Part shown: positions 37,724-45,381 of the stretch, piece by piece
Numbering within the stretch: position 1 is the stretch's first letter
How the letters are laid out: each line of letters starts with the position of its first letter
From: CAWJFJ01 sp963800065
GTDB taxonomy: Bacteria > Actinomycetota > Acidimicrobiia > Acidimicrobiales > UBA8190
Direction: 5' to 3'
NCBI GenBank assembly: GCA_963800065.1
Contig: CAWCZO010000008.1
Location: forward strand, 806,001-870,000
Length of the DNA: 64,000 nt
The notes under the pieces: generated by a model
Databases searched by the model: none
What the model saw: only the letters and a program-made list of their open reading frames with translations
What the model was told of the DNA's origin: nothing
Translations under genes and position numbers: made by a program

Positions 37724-38275
37724 TCAACGCCGGTGCCCCCCGTCCAGCATCCCTCGACGGCGCGCTTCGGCAACCCAGCGGCCAGCTGTCCGATATGAGG
37801 TGGGCATTTGTTCGGACACTGCTTTCGTCGGTGCATCAGGATTCGTTGCAACAATCTGCGCGACCTCGCTGAGGAGCGAATCGGTGATCGCACGACGGCG
37901 ACGGGCGTGGAGCGCACCTACACCCGCTGCGGCCCCTGTGTCCGTCGCATAGGAGTTGTCGGCGTCGGCGACCATCATCGCAACTGCGCGGACGGCACTA
38001 GCGATCTCGTCATCAAGGGGGAGCTGGTGAACGTCTGACGCCGTGATCTCGTTCCGGACGTAGCCAGCACCAGGGCCAGCCGACTGCCGATCGACGGAGA
38101 TCCCAAGCACGATGGGGCGTCCATCTTGGACGCCCAGACGTAGCTTTACCTGCAACCCCCGATCCCGTTCGACGACGTATACATCGACTTCCTTGGGGAA
38201 GAGAGGCCCGGTGCTCAGAGGCACCTTGTCGACGTCCTCATGCCTTCCAACGACGATGACCCGATCAGGCGCCAT
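37724..38275 (-). CDS. Putative regulator with C-terminal helix-turn-helix-like region
   Basis: The 183-residue protein has a beta-rich N-terminal half of unknown fold. Its C-terminal helical end (AITDSLLSEVAQIVATN...PTKAVSEQMPTSYRTAGRW) resembles the helix-turn-helix of small actinobacterial proteins. It is the first gene leftward from the divergent control region, opposite an XRE-like gene, so it occupies the place of an element repressor or immunity regulator. I infer a regulatory role from position; the N-terminal part offers no confirmation. Confidence 0.55.
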   Translation of the reverse strand: MAPDRVIVVGRHEDVDKVPLSTGPLFPKEVDVYVVERDRGLQVKLRLGVQDGRPIVLGISVDRQSAGPGAGYVRNEITASDVHQLPLDDEIASAVRAVAMMVADADNSYATDTGAAAGVGALHARRRRAITDSLLSEVAQIVATNPDAPTKAVSEQMPTSYRTAGRWVAEARRRGMLDGGHRR

Positions 38276-38284
38276 TGAGTGAGT

Positions 38285-38299
38285 CTGCCACTCTGGCAG
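38285..38299. promoter_or_regulatory. Palindromic operator candidate in the divergent control region
   Basis: CTGCCA-CTC-TGGCAG is a perfect 6+6 inverted repeat with a 3-base spacer, located 10 bases upstream of the leftward gene start and 28 bases before the rightward XRE-like gene. A binding protein here could control both lysogenic-side and replication-side transcription. The half-site TGGCA/TGCCA recurs 11 times in the candidate origin at 40478-40657. Confidence 0.6.
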
Positions 38300-38326
38300 G
38301 ATAATGGCAAGGTAAATGGCGTGTAT

Positions 38327-38581
38327 ATGGCACGGCCAGTCGATAGCCTCCGAAACGTGGTCGAAGCCGTCGAGATTGCACGAGTACGGGGGCTTGCGAG
38401 GTCAGGCCGCGCCCGGGCTATCCGGCAGCAGGCACGGCTCTCTCAGGCCGAGATTGCGCAGGCTGTCGGGGTCCACGAAGCGACCATCGCTCGCTGGGAA
38501 TCCGGCACGCGGGCTCCACGCGGAGCGGCGGCGTTGCGATGGGGCAGTCTTCTGCGCGAGCTGGTCGAGGTAGCTCCGTGA
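38327..38581 (+). CDS. XRE-family helix-turn-helix transcriptional regulator
   Basis: This small 84-residue DNA-binding protein has a canonical XRE helix-turn-helix (AIRQQARLSQAEIAQAVGV and HEATIARWESGTRAPRG) filling its C-terminal two thirds. I took the ATG at 38327 rather than the upstream frame end because translation from 38279 would begin inside the palindromic control region. It is the first rightward gene and overlaps the excisionase gene by 4 bases (GTGA). Its position matches activator or repressor genes at the head of early operons in phages and satellites. Confidence 0.8.
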   Translation: MARPVDSLRNVVEAVEIARVRGLARSGRARAIRQQARLSQAEIAQAVGVHEATIARWESGTRAPRGAAALRWGSLLRELVEVAP

Positions 38582-38790
38582 CCGCCGAGACGATCACCGC
38601 TGAGCAGCTCGCCGATCGACTCGGAGTCTCATCGTGGGCGGTCTACGAGTCAGTCCGTCGAGGTGACTGTCCCGTCCAGCCGATCAAGGTGGGTCGACGT
38701 CTCGTATGGGCGCGAGCCCGTGTCGACGCTCTCCTCGGACCGGAGGGTGTGGCGGACACCGGGGAGCCGGGTCTGAGGGCAGTGCAATGA
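38578..38790 (+). CDS. xis: Excisionase-like DNA-binding protein (HTH_17 type)
   Basis: The 70-residue protein has a winged-helix HTH_17/MerR-like fold: ITAEQLADRLGVSSWAVYESV, then RGDCPVQPIKVGRRLVW. Such proteins act as recombination directionality factors or as operon regulators. GTG at 38578 overlaps the preceding stop and its own stop overlaps the next ATG, so it is part of a tightly coupled chain 38327-40546. An integrase and att sites in the same element support the excisionase reading. Confidence 0.75.
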   Translation: MTAETITAEQLADRLGVSSWAVYESVRRGDCPVQPIKVGRRLVWARARVDALLGPEGVADTGEPGLRAVQ

Positions 38791-39284
38791 CCACCGTCCC
38801 CTGGCACGCAGAGCGCGCTGAGCGACACGTAGCCGGCGCGGCGATCGCGACCGCCGAGGGGGCCAGACTCGTCGAGGATCTGGTCGAGCTGAACTACATC
38901 TACGACGAGTCATTGCGCCGGATCGCGGAGCACGCGATCGCCATGCCGCCCGATCCCGATGTTGATCTCTCGGCCTTCGACGACGAAGCGAGTGTCCTCG
39001 GTGCGTCGCTGACCGTCAGAGGCCAAGCGATCACCGGGAGGACCCTTCGGCGCGTCGTCTCCACCGCGGTGGCGGTCGACCGGCCCTCGACGTGGATCTC
39101 GGCTCTCGTGGTCGATCTGCCGTGTTCCCCGTGCGGTCACTGCGTGGGCCAGGCGGACGCGGTCATCTCTCGCGCCGCCATGCTTCGCCGAGCACTGACG
39201 ACCCTGCGGGATACCGAACGTCGACTCTTGGAGGACCCCACCGCTCTCGACGACCTCCAGGCGCTTGTCGGGACGCTGGCGTGA
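38787..39284 (+). CDS. Hypothetical protein in the replication operon
   Basis: This 165-residue helical protein is not recognised. It has one CSPCGHC cluster near residue 112 that could bind a metal, flanked by regular amphipathic helices. The 4-base overlaps with the excisionase upstream and the RepA-like ATPase downstream indicate co-translation and a likely role in replication or control of the element. An accessory loader of the neighbouring ATPase is possible but unsupported by any motif. Confidence 0.6.
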   Translation: MTTVPWHAERAERHVAGAAIATAEGARLVEDLVELNYIYDESLRRIAEHAIAMPPDPDVDLSAFDDEASVLGASLTVRGQAITGRTLRRVVSTAVAVDRPSTWISALVVDLPCSPCGHCVGQADAVISRAAMLRRALTTLRDTERRLLEDPTALDDLQALVGTLA

Positions 39285-40546
39285 GCGGTGGCAACCTCGC
39301 GATGGTCGACGACGTCGGTAGTTACCGGGGCTGTCTTCGTGGTCTCGCCGTTGCTGCTCCAAGAGTCGATGAGCGGGACCGGGCGAGTGTGGAACCATCT
39401 CACGAAGGTGACGACACATCATTGCTCGCCGTCGAAGACCTGGCGGTGGTCATCGCGCGTGTCGACGTTGCACCGCCTCGACGATTCCTCCTACGTCCCG
39501 TGTGGGCCGAGGGTGATTACGGGATGATCGCCGCCGAGGACAAGGCCGGGAAGACATGGCTGTGCTCCGACATCGCCGTATCGGTGGCGAGCGGCACGCC
39601 TGCCCTCGGCTTGTTTCCCGTTGAGTCGCCGGGTCCCGTGTTGATGTTCGTAGGGGAGGGGGGCGAGTCAAAGTTCGTCCGTCGTCTCCGGGCGATCTGC
39701 ACCGCCCGCGAGATCGACGCGGCGACCCTCTCGATCAGGGTGGCGATGCGGGTGCCCCACCTGACGTCGATGGCAGCTCTGACGCTCGTAGAGGAGGAGA
39801 TCGCCGCCAGTCTCCCGCAGCTCGTCATCATCGACCCGCTGTACCTTGCGGCCAGAGGAGCCAAGGGATCGGACCTGTACGAGATGGGGGCCAACCTCCA
39901 AGGCGTGCAGGTGATCGCTCAGCGGTACGGCGCGGCCCTGCTGATCTCCCATCACTTCAACAAGACGGGGGAGGGCCGAGGAGCGAAGCGCATGTCAGGT
40001 GTCGGTCCGAGCGCCTGGGGCCGCGTGCTCGTCTCAGGGACTGTCGTGAGCCGTCACACAGACCGCGATACGAAGAAGACTACGACCGTCCTCGATCTCG
40101 ATTTCCAGGGCGACGAGATCGCTGAGTCGACCGTCCGCATCCGGCGCACCGTCTGGTCAGACGATCCCGAGCAGCTCTCGTCGGCCCTGCACTACGTGGT
40201 CGAGGAGCTGTCGCCGGAACTGGTCGAATCGACGAGCCCCGAGCTGGACGGCGCACCACCCGCCGCAAAGCGCGTCTTCGCAGTGCTCGGGACCGCTGAC
40301 GACCCGCTGACGGTCAAGGAGATCGGCGACGCCCTGGCGATCGACGGAACCGGCCTATCACCGCTCAAGCGAAGGACGATCGCAGCCGCTCTCGATCTCC
40401 TCTCCGACCGTGATCTGGCGGACTCGTTTGGGGAGGCAGGAAGCGCGGCTCGGTGGTGGTCGACGACGAATAGCGCATGCCAGCCCTATGCCACCCCCCA
40501 ACCTGGCACACCGGAAATCGACGAGGACGGTGAAAATGCAGTCTGA
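39281..40546 (+). CDS. RepA/KaiC-like AAA ATPase, probable replication helicase of the element
   Basis: The 421-residue protein belongs to the hexameric RepA-like ATPases (AAA_25). Walker A AEDKAGKT is near residue 86, Walker B LVIIDPLY near 180, and the family motif LLISHHFNKTGEGRG near 220 with a following GVGPSAWGRV. A C-terminal winged-helix-like part (KRVFAVLGTADDPLTVKEI) would bind DNA. Plasmid RepA and related phage proteins unwind the origin; here an iteron-rich segment overlaps and follows the 3' end of the gene. GTG at 39281 overlaps the previous stop. Confidence 0.85.
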   Translation: MSGGNLAMVDDVGSYRGCLRGLAVAAPRVDERDRASVEPSHEGDDTSLLAVEDLAVVIARVDVAPPRRFLLRPVWAEGDYGMIAAEDKAGKTWLCSDIAVSVASGTPALGLFPVESPGPVLMFVGEGGESKFVRRLRAICTAREIDAATLSIRVAMRVPHLTSMAALTLVEEEIAASLPQLVIIDPLYLAARGAKGSDLYEMGANLQGVQVIAQRYGAALLISHHFNKTGEGRGAKRMSGVGPSAWGRVLVSGTVVSRHTDRDTKKTTTVLDLDFQGDEIAESTVRIRRTVWSDDPEQLSSALHYVVEELSPELVESTSPELDGAPPAAKRVFAVLGTADDPLTVKEIGDALAIDGTGLSPLKRRTIAAALDLLSDRDLADSFGEAGSAARWWSTTNSACQPYATPQPGTPEIDEDGENAV

Positions 40547-40669
40547 CCTGCTGGCACGACTGGCATGCCAGGTTCGTGCCAACCGTGTGCCAACACCGTA
40601 CGCAGGGGGTGGCACGCACGCCGCCCCCTATAGGGGGCGTGCCACCCTCCCGTGCCACCCTGTGGACAA
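40478..40669. other. Candidate replication origin: iterons, palindrome and DnaA-box-like site
   Basis: Eleven TGGCA/TGCCA half-sites fall within 180 bp (40478 to 40657), several spaced by 11 bp. Among them is the palindrome CGCCCCCTATAGGGGGCG (40622-40639), flanked by further TGGCACGC and GCGTGCCA arms, and at 40661-40669 the sequence TGTGGACAA, the complement of TTGTCCACA, which matches the actinobacterial DnaA box. The segment overlaps the last codons of the RepA-like gene and continues through a 320-bp gene-free spacer. This is the location expected for a rep-linked origin. Confidence 0.65.
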
Positions 40670-40834
40670 CCTCGGAGAGCACCTGCCATCGAGTCGTACG
40701 GAGTCGTGTTTTCGCAAGGCCCGTGGGTCGCAGCTCGACGAACGATGCGCGCCGCCCGACGTGTCCTCTGCCCGCGTCCGATCACTTGATCGTCGGGCAA
40801 GTGAGAGTCGCGAATGCGCAGGTGAGAGACACCG

Positions 40835-40853
40835 TGTCAACGAAATGTCAACG
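40835..40853 (+). repeat. TGTCAACG direct repeat pair before terS
   Basis: TGTCAACG occurs at 40835-40842 and 40846-40853, start to start 11 bp, 17 bases before the terS start. A similar, degenerate pair lies at 46839-46857 before the second terS. It may belong to the same binding system as the attL and attR pairs or mark a packaging site recognised by TerS. Confidence 0.55.
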
Positions 40854-40869
40854 GGCAATCGGGGTCGCA

Positions 40870-41400
40870 GTGACCGCCCCTGAGCACGAACTGACGCCGA
40901 CCACCCGCCGCGACGGCACCGAAGGACTACCGGCACGCGGCTACTCGTGGCCACCGTTTGCCGCTGGCAACCTGACCGCCGTCCGGCACGGTACCCGCAG
41001 CGATCGTCTCGTCAGCGAACGAGCCGCAGCGATCCACGCCGCGCTCGTCGAGATTGCGCCGTGGGTCACGGATCTCGACGTGGAGGCCGTGGACCGCTAC
41101 TGCCGGGCCGAGGGTCGAGCCCGCATGCTCCACGACTACACGGTCACCACAGCCGCTCAGAAGGGCGTAGAGGCGGTGTTGCCGTACCTCTGGACGGAGG
41201 CGACCAGGGCCGAAGCGAACGCCGCCAGGTTCGCTCAGGACCTTGGCTTGGACCCGACCGGCAGGGCGAAGCTGGCAAAGGACCTCGGCGTCGCCGTCCA
41301 CTTCGGCGGGGACCAGCTCGCCGACCTGACCGAGCAGGGCCGCGCCATTCGTGTGCAACGACAGGCCGAGCTGGCTGCCGACGAGAAGGACGAGCCGTGA
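40870..41400 (+). CDS. terS: Phage terminase small subunit
   Basis: The 176-residue protein has the start typical of actinophage small terminases (FAAGNLTAVRHG) followed by long helices (DVEAVDRYCRAEGRARML, AEANAARFAQDLGLDPTGRAKL) that form the oligomerisation core. TerS recognises the packaging site on DNA and hands it to TerL. GTG at 40870 is preceded by the TGTCAACG repeats; the longer frame to 40576 crosses the iteron region and is implausible. It overlaps terL by 4 bases. A paralogue at 46871 shares the GN..A..HG...R start and the LGLDP..-R segment. Confidence 0.82.
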   Translation: MTAPEHELTPTTRRDGTEGLPARGYSWPPFAAGNLTAVRHGTRSDRLVSERAAAIHAALVEIAPWVTDLDVEAVDRYCRAEGRARMLHDYTVTTAAQKGVEAVLPYLWTEATRAEANAARFAQDLGLDPTGRAKLAKDLGVAVHFGGDQLADLTEQGRAIRVQRQAELAADEKDEP

Positions 41401-42896
41401 CCGACCGACACGCCGCTCTCGACCTCCTCGCTGGCCTGACCGACCACCTTGGCCGTTGGGGGGAGCGCGCCACGCCGCTCCAATGGATCGACGCCGAGGC
41501 GATTCTCGACGTCTCAGGACCGCGGCGTCATTGGATCGGCAGGAGCAAGGGCTACTCGAAGACGCGTGACGCCGCCGGTCTCTCTCTCGTGGCCCTGCTC
41601 ACGCAACTGCCACCCGGCGCTACCGCCTACGCCGCCGCATCGGACTCCGACCAGGCCGGGTTGCTCCGACAGTCCATGGCTGCGTTCGTCACCAACACCG
41701 CCGCACTACAGGATCAGGTGACCATCGAGAGCCGTCGCGTCGTCGCCCACAGACGCGGGACCGATCTCGTGGTGCTCGCCGCCGACACAGCCGGAAGCCA
41801 CGGTCTGCGACCGCACTGGCTCGTCGTTGACGAGCTGGCCAACTGGCCAGACTCCGAACGACACCGGGCGTTCTTCGACTCGTTGTGGGCGGGCCTTCCG
41901 AAGACACCCGATAGCCGTGGCGTCGTCATCACGACGGCTGGCTCGCCCGGGCACTTCTCCCGCCGCATCCTTGAAGCGGCCCAGGCCGATCCCTTGTGGC
42001 GGGTGTCGGATCTCCACGGGCCGCCGCCGTGGATCAACCGCAGCGAGGTCGAAGCGGAACGCCGCCGCCTCTTCCCGAGCACCTTTGCCCGCCTGTGGCT
42101 GAACGAATGGGCTGAGGCCGACGATGCGATCGCCAGTGCCGATGACGTCGTCGCCGCGTGCGTTCTCCAGGGTCCTAACGCTCCGGAGCCCGGCACCCGC
42201 TACATCGCCACCCTCGACCTCGGCACTCGGAACGACCGAACGGTGGCGGTCATCGCCCACGCCAAGCGCGAGGATATCGGCACACGGGTCGTCGTCGACC
42301 GAATGAACGTATGGACGCCGCGCCCGAAATCCCCGGTCAGCCTCGACGACGTACGGCTGTGGCTGGTCGAGATGTGCCGCTCGTACCGTGCCCGCCTTCA
42401 CTACGACCCATCCCAGGCGTACCTCATGGTCGAGCAACTGCGCCGCGCCGGCGTCGGTTGTACGGAGTTCGTGTTCACGAGTTCGAGCGTGGGTCGACTG
42501 GCGACGGCTCTCATGCAGGCTCTACGAGGTCATCTGATCGACCTACCCGACGACAAGGATCTGCGAGACGAGCTGCTCACCGTTCGACTCCGTGAGTCTT
42601 CACCGAATGTGATGCGAGTAGACCACCGAGCAGGGCGTCACGACGACCGCGTGATCGCCACGGCAATGGCCGCCCTGTTGCTCACCGAACACGGCGCAGG
42701 TCAGAGCGCCGCGTGGATAGAGGGTTGGAAGATTCTCCGTCAGCGTGACCTCACCCGGGCCGAGATGCAGATCACCGACACGCCCAACAAGCGGCGCGTG
42801 TCCCCGAAGCTGCGCTGCCCGAGGCCGTACTGGTTCGGCGACTACTGCACGAAGTGTGGGAAGACGAAAGACGAGCACGAGCCGGTGCCCGTATGA
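41397..42896 (+). CDS. terL: Phage terminase large subunit
   Basis: The 499-residue packaging motor has an ATPase domain with a deviant P-loop GRSKGYSKT at residues 48-56 and Walker B LVVDEL near residue 141. A C-terminal RuvC-like nuclease has Asp274 in LDLGTRND and a late RHDDRVIA motif near 414. A terminal zinc-knuckle-like CPRPYWFGDYCTKCGKTKDEH ends the protein. All domains look intact, so it could package DNA if a procapsid is supplied. GTG at 41397 overlaps terS. No portal or capsid gene follows, which is unusual after a terL gene. Confidence 0.9.
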   Translation: MTDRHAALDLLAGLTDHLGRWGERATPLQWIDAEAILDVSGPRRHWIGRSKGYSKTRDAAGLSLVALLTQLPPGATAYAAASDSDQAGLLRQSMAAFVTNTAALQDQVTIESRRVVAHRRGTDLVVLAADTAGSHGLRPHWLVVDELANWPDSERHRAFFDSLWAGLPKTPDSRGVVITTAGSPGHFSRRILEAAQADPLWRVSDLHGPPPWINRSEVEAERRRLFPSTFARLWLNEWAEADDAIASADDVVAACVLQGPNAPEPGTRYIATLDLGTRNDRTVAVIAHAKREDIGTRVVVDRMNVWTPRPKSPVSLDDVRLWLVEMCRSYRARLHYDPSQAYLMVEQLRRAGVGCTEFVFTSSSVGRLATALMQALRGHLIDLPDDKDLRDELLTVRLRESSPNVMRVDHRAGRHDDRVIATAMAALLLTEHGAGQSAAWIEGWKILRQRDLTRAEMQITDTPNKRRVSPKLRCPRPYWFGDYCTKCGKTKDEHEPVPV

Positions 42897-43018
42897 ATCG
42901 AAGCGTTAGGTCGGCGATTGTCCCCACCGAGCGAACACCCTCGGCATATGCTGGTGATGTTCGTGTGGCGTCGCCCGACCTCCGCCACTCTCGGCAAGCG
43001 AGCGCATGGAGGTCGCGC

Positions 43019-43777
43019 ATGGAGACAGATCCCACCACCCGAATCGTCGTCAACGACGACACTCCCGAACGGGAGCCGACTCTCGTCGAGCGCCTGGCCG
43101 GTGTGCCCGAAGCCTTCGTCACCAACGAGCTGCGTGCCGCCGCCGACGTGGCCGCCGCCCGGGCGTCGTTCAGCTCCCGTGTCGCCAAGGCCCGGAGAAG
43201 GGCCGGTGGCGCCCTGGCGGCTGCTGTTGCCAGTGGCGATGTCGTGAGCGCCCTGGCTGCCGCTCGTGACGTTCTCGTCGCTGACCTCGTCGCCGAACAG
43301 CCTCCTCCGGTTACCGAGAACGACGACCTGCTCGACGCCCTGTCGGACGCCCGCGGGCGCGCCTTTCGAGCGATCGCCGCTCTCGACCTCGACCTGCCCG
43401 ACGAGCTCCAGGTAGAGCGCGAGCAGACCGAACACCGGCGCTTGGCAAACGCTCGACCCCGAGACGCTCGTCGTGTCGCCGAGCCGTGCGTGACCGCCGA
43501 CGATCTCTCGGCAATCGAGGCCCGTGACGACGCCGTGAGCGCGCTGACCGAGCTGCGCCGGGAGGTCGACGAGTGGCGTACGGCTGCAGGCCGACCCGAC
43601 GCCGACGTCATCCACGCCCTCGCCCGGGTCAGTCAGCTCATCGAGCAGCACCACGAGACGATCGCTCTCGTGCGCCACGCCAACGACCTCGTCGCCACCG
43701 CAAATCGAGTGCGGGCTGAAGCGGGAATCACCTGGTCGCCCGAGCCCGGACGTCAACTAGTTGCCGAAAGGATCTGA
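43019..43777 (+). CDS. Hypothetical helical protein following terL
   Basis: The 252-residue protein is rich in Ala, Arg, Asp and Glu and predicted almost wholly helical, with heptad-like stretches (DLLDALSDARGRAFRAI, AVSALTELRREVDEWRTA, VIHALARVSQLIEQH). It could be a coiled-coil scaffold-like or DNA-binding structural protein, but no family is recognised. I chose the ATG at 43019 because GGAGGT lies 5 bases upstream. An ATG at 42893 overlapping the terL stop would add 42 residues of poor coding character. Confidence 0.55.
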   Translation: METDPTTRIVVNDDTPEREPTLVERLAGVPEAFVTNELRAAADVAAARASFSSRVAKARRRAGGALAAAVASGDVVSALAAARDVLVADLVAEQPPPVTENDDLLDALSDARGRAFRAIAALDLDLPDELQVEREQTEHRRLANARPRDARRVAEPCVTADDLSAIEARDDAVSALTELRREVDEWRTAAGRPDADVIHALARVSQLIEQHHETIALVRHANDLVATANRVRAEAGITWSPEPGRQLVAERI

Positions 43778-43779
43778 AG

Positions 43780-44454
43780 ATGAACGTTCCCGAAATCCGC
43801 CTCGCAGGTTCGCCGAACGCCGCACGATGGGGCGCAACCGACACCTACGGCACGCCGATCGGCGATCGCCCGAGCGAGACGGCACTGATGAAGGCGGCGG
43901 CGCTGATGGGTCGCGTGCCAAAGCCTCGTAGCTCGTCCCGACCGACGTCGCGACAGATCGCCGAGCTGCGCCGAGCCGCCGATCACGCTGACGACCCCAT
44001 CACGAAGAGCGAAGCGGGCGAGGCCCTGACGCTCGCGCTGATGAAGGCGGCCATCGACGATGACACGCTCCTGCCCGGCGTCCACGCCCACTCGCCGCTC
44101 GACAAGCGAGAGCGCTTCGACGACGAGGCCCACCGGATCCCGAGATTCGACCCCCGCGAGTACGCCCCCTCCGTCGATGGCATCAAGGCCCGGGGGGTGC
44201 AGAAGACGACCCCCGGAGCCGGTGGCGAGACGTACGGCGATGCGAACGCCAATCTGACAGAGATCGCCAAGGCAGCCGACCCGGACGTCCTCCTCAAGCT
44301 GGCCCGTTCGATGAACCGCACCGCCGATGCGATCGACGCTCGAACCGTCGCCCGTCTTCGTGCGACGACACCGATCGTCAAGTCGGACGGCAGCGTCGAG
44401 ATGCCACGTCGTCGCCCTGGTGTGACTGTCCCTCTCCGCATCGCCATTGGCTGA
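43780..44454 (+). CDS. Hypothetical protein of the packaging operon
   Basis: This 224-residue polar protein has no recognised domain. It has an N-terminal extended part (PEIRLAGSPNAARWGATD), helical centre with many Arg/Asp/Ala, and a basic C-terminus. GAAAGGA sits about 11 bases upstream of the ATG, 2 bases after the preceding stop, so it belongs to the terS-terL transcript. It is immediately followed by the first strongly folded RNA-like segment. A minor virion or size-control role is possible but only from position. Confidence 0.55.
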   Translation: MNVPEIRLAGSPNAARWGATDTYGTPIGDRPSETALMKAAALMGRVPKPRSSSRPTSRQIAELRRAADHADDPITKSEAGEALTLALMKAAIDDDTLLPGVHAHSPLDKRERFDDEAHRIPRFDPREYAPSVDGIKARGVQKTTPGAGGETYGDANANLTEIAKAADPDVLLKLARSMNRTADAIDARTVARLRATTPIVKSDGSVEMPRRRPGVTVPLRIAIG

Positions 44455-44464
44455 TGCACATGAT

Positions 44465-44599
44465 CTGGCGTACGGCTGACTTGCCCAGCCGACGACGAGG
44501 ATGTCGGGGGCTCCTGCATGTCCCCCCGACATCCTCGTGTGCGCCAGTTGGGCGGCCCTGGGGCCGGGCGTGATCTCCTCCCGGCCCCCGGGGCTGCCC
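44465..44599 (+). ncRNA. Structured RNA module, copy A (three-way junction plus hairpin)
   Basis: The segment folds by simple pairing. The outer stem CTGGCGTA (44465-44472) pairs with TGCGCCAG (44540-44547). Inside, CGGCTG/CAGCCG (44473-44478 with 44486-44491) closes the loop ACTTGCC. A 16-bp perfect stem 44495-44510/44523-44538 is the third arm. A second hairpin of about 18 bp follows (44550-44568 with 44580-44599), including G-U pairs and one bulge. Copies B and C keep the same plan with different bases. No known RNA family is recognised. Confidence 0.6.
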
Positions 44600-44629
44600 C
44601 TTCTACAACGAGGGGCGGAGTGAGCCAGC

Positions 44630-45259
44630 ATGACAATCGCTGACCGCCAAGCCGCCTGGGATCTCTCTCGACGAGAGCACGGCCAGGAGCCCTGGATCGA
44701 CGAGGTCGACCGGCTCGAGTACCTGGCCACCCGCCCGGTGCTTGTGCTCGGTTGCTCAGGACTCGACGACGACACCGCCGCCGCCGCACTGGTCGAGGTC
44801 CGAAGGGGTGAAGGTCCGACCGATCGACGCCCGCTCCGTACGCACGCCGTCGTGTGGGTCGAGACGATGGGCGGTGCTTTCGTCGACCGTGTCGCCCGGG
44901 TCGCCGCTCTCGCCGACCGCGTCTCGCAGCTCGGCAGGTTGTCGATCGTCGCCGATGTCTCCAGGCTCCCCGATCCGATGCGCCGCTACGCCAGCCGGGC
45001 CGCCTCGATCCGGGCCGGTGCGTCGATCGACGACGCCCGGGCCATGCTCCGAATCGCAGCCGGTCAGGGTCGTGTCGGTGTAGTCCCAACGGTGACCGAC
45101 GCCGCCGAGCTGTCGGGCGACCTGGCCAAGATGACCGGCCACGTCCTCGTCGACGCCGTCGCCCTGGCGGTCGCCCGGGCCGAACGGGTGACGATGCTCG
45201 GCGAGCTGCTCGACACCCGGCTCGGTGACGGTGTCCGCCGTCGACGGTTCGTGTCGTGA
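44630..45259 (+). CDS. Hypothetical protein between two structured RNA modules
   Basis: The 209-residue protein, with ATG preceded by GGAG, has alternating hydrophobic strands and helices (RPVLVLGCSGLDDDTAAAALVEV, AVVWVETMGGAFVDRVARV) that suggest an alpha/beta fold, but I recognise no family or catalytic motif. It is flanked on both sides by copies of the same RNA-like fold, which makes a functional link between protein and RNA conceivable (for example an RNA-binding or packaging-associated protein). That link is inference from position alone. Confidence 0.55.
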   Translation: MTIADRQAAWDLSRREHGQEPWIDEVDRLEYLATRPVLVLGCSGLDDDTAAAALVEVRRGEGPTDRRPLRTHAVVWVETMGGAFVDRVARVAALADRVSQLGRLSIVADVSRLPDPMRRYASRAASIRAGASIDDARAMLRIAAGQGRVGVVPTVTDAAELSGDLAKMTGHVLVDAVALAVARAERVTMLGELLDTRLGDGVRRRRFVS

Positions 45260-45265
45260 ATAGTT

Positions 45266-45378
45266 CTGGCGCAACCGGCTGGACTTGCCCCCAGCCGACG
45301 ACGACGCCGAGGTCGTCGTGCGCCAGTCGGGCCGCCCTGGTGAGGCCGGGCTCAGTCCCCCGCCTCCCAGGGCCGCCC
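45266..45378 (+). ncRNA. Structured RNA module, copy B
   Basis: This has the same plan as copy A. The outer stem CTGGCGCA (45266-45273) pairs with TGCGCCAG (45319-45326). The second arm CGGCTGG/CCAGCCG (45276-45282 with 45291-45297) closes the loop ACTTGCCC. The third arm ACGACGAC/GTCGTCGT (45298-45305 with 45312-45319) differs in sequence and length from copy A. The following hairpin GGGCCGCCCTGG (45329-45340) pairs with CCAGGGCCGCCC (45367-45378), one mismatch. Paired changes relative to A (an added G-C pair in arm 2, T-G to A-T in the outer stem) support selection on structure. Confidence 0.6.
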
Positions 45379-45381
45379 ATC

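Noticed and set aside
38787..39284. DnaB-helicase N-terminal domain for the 165-residue protein before the RepA-like gene
   Set aside because: Only general helicity and position support it; no matching motif could be found.
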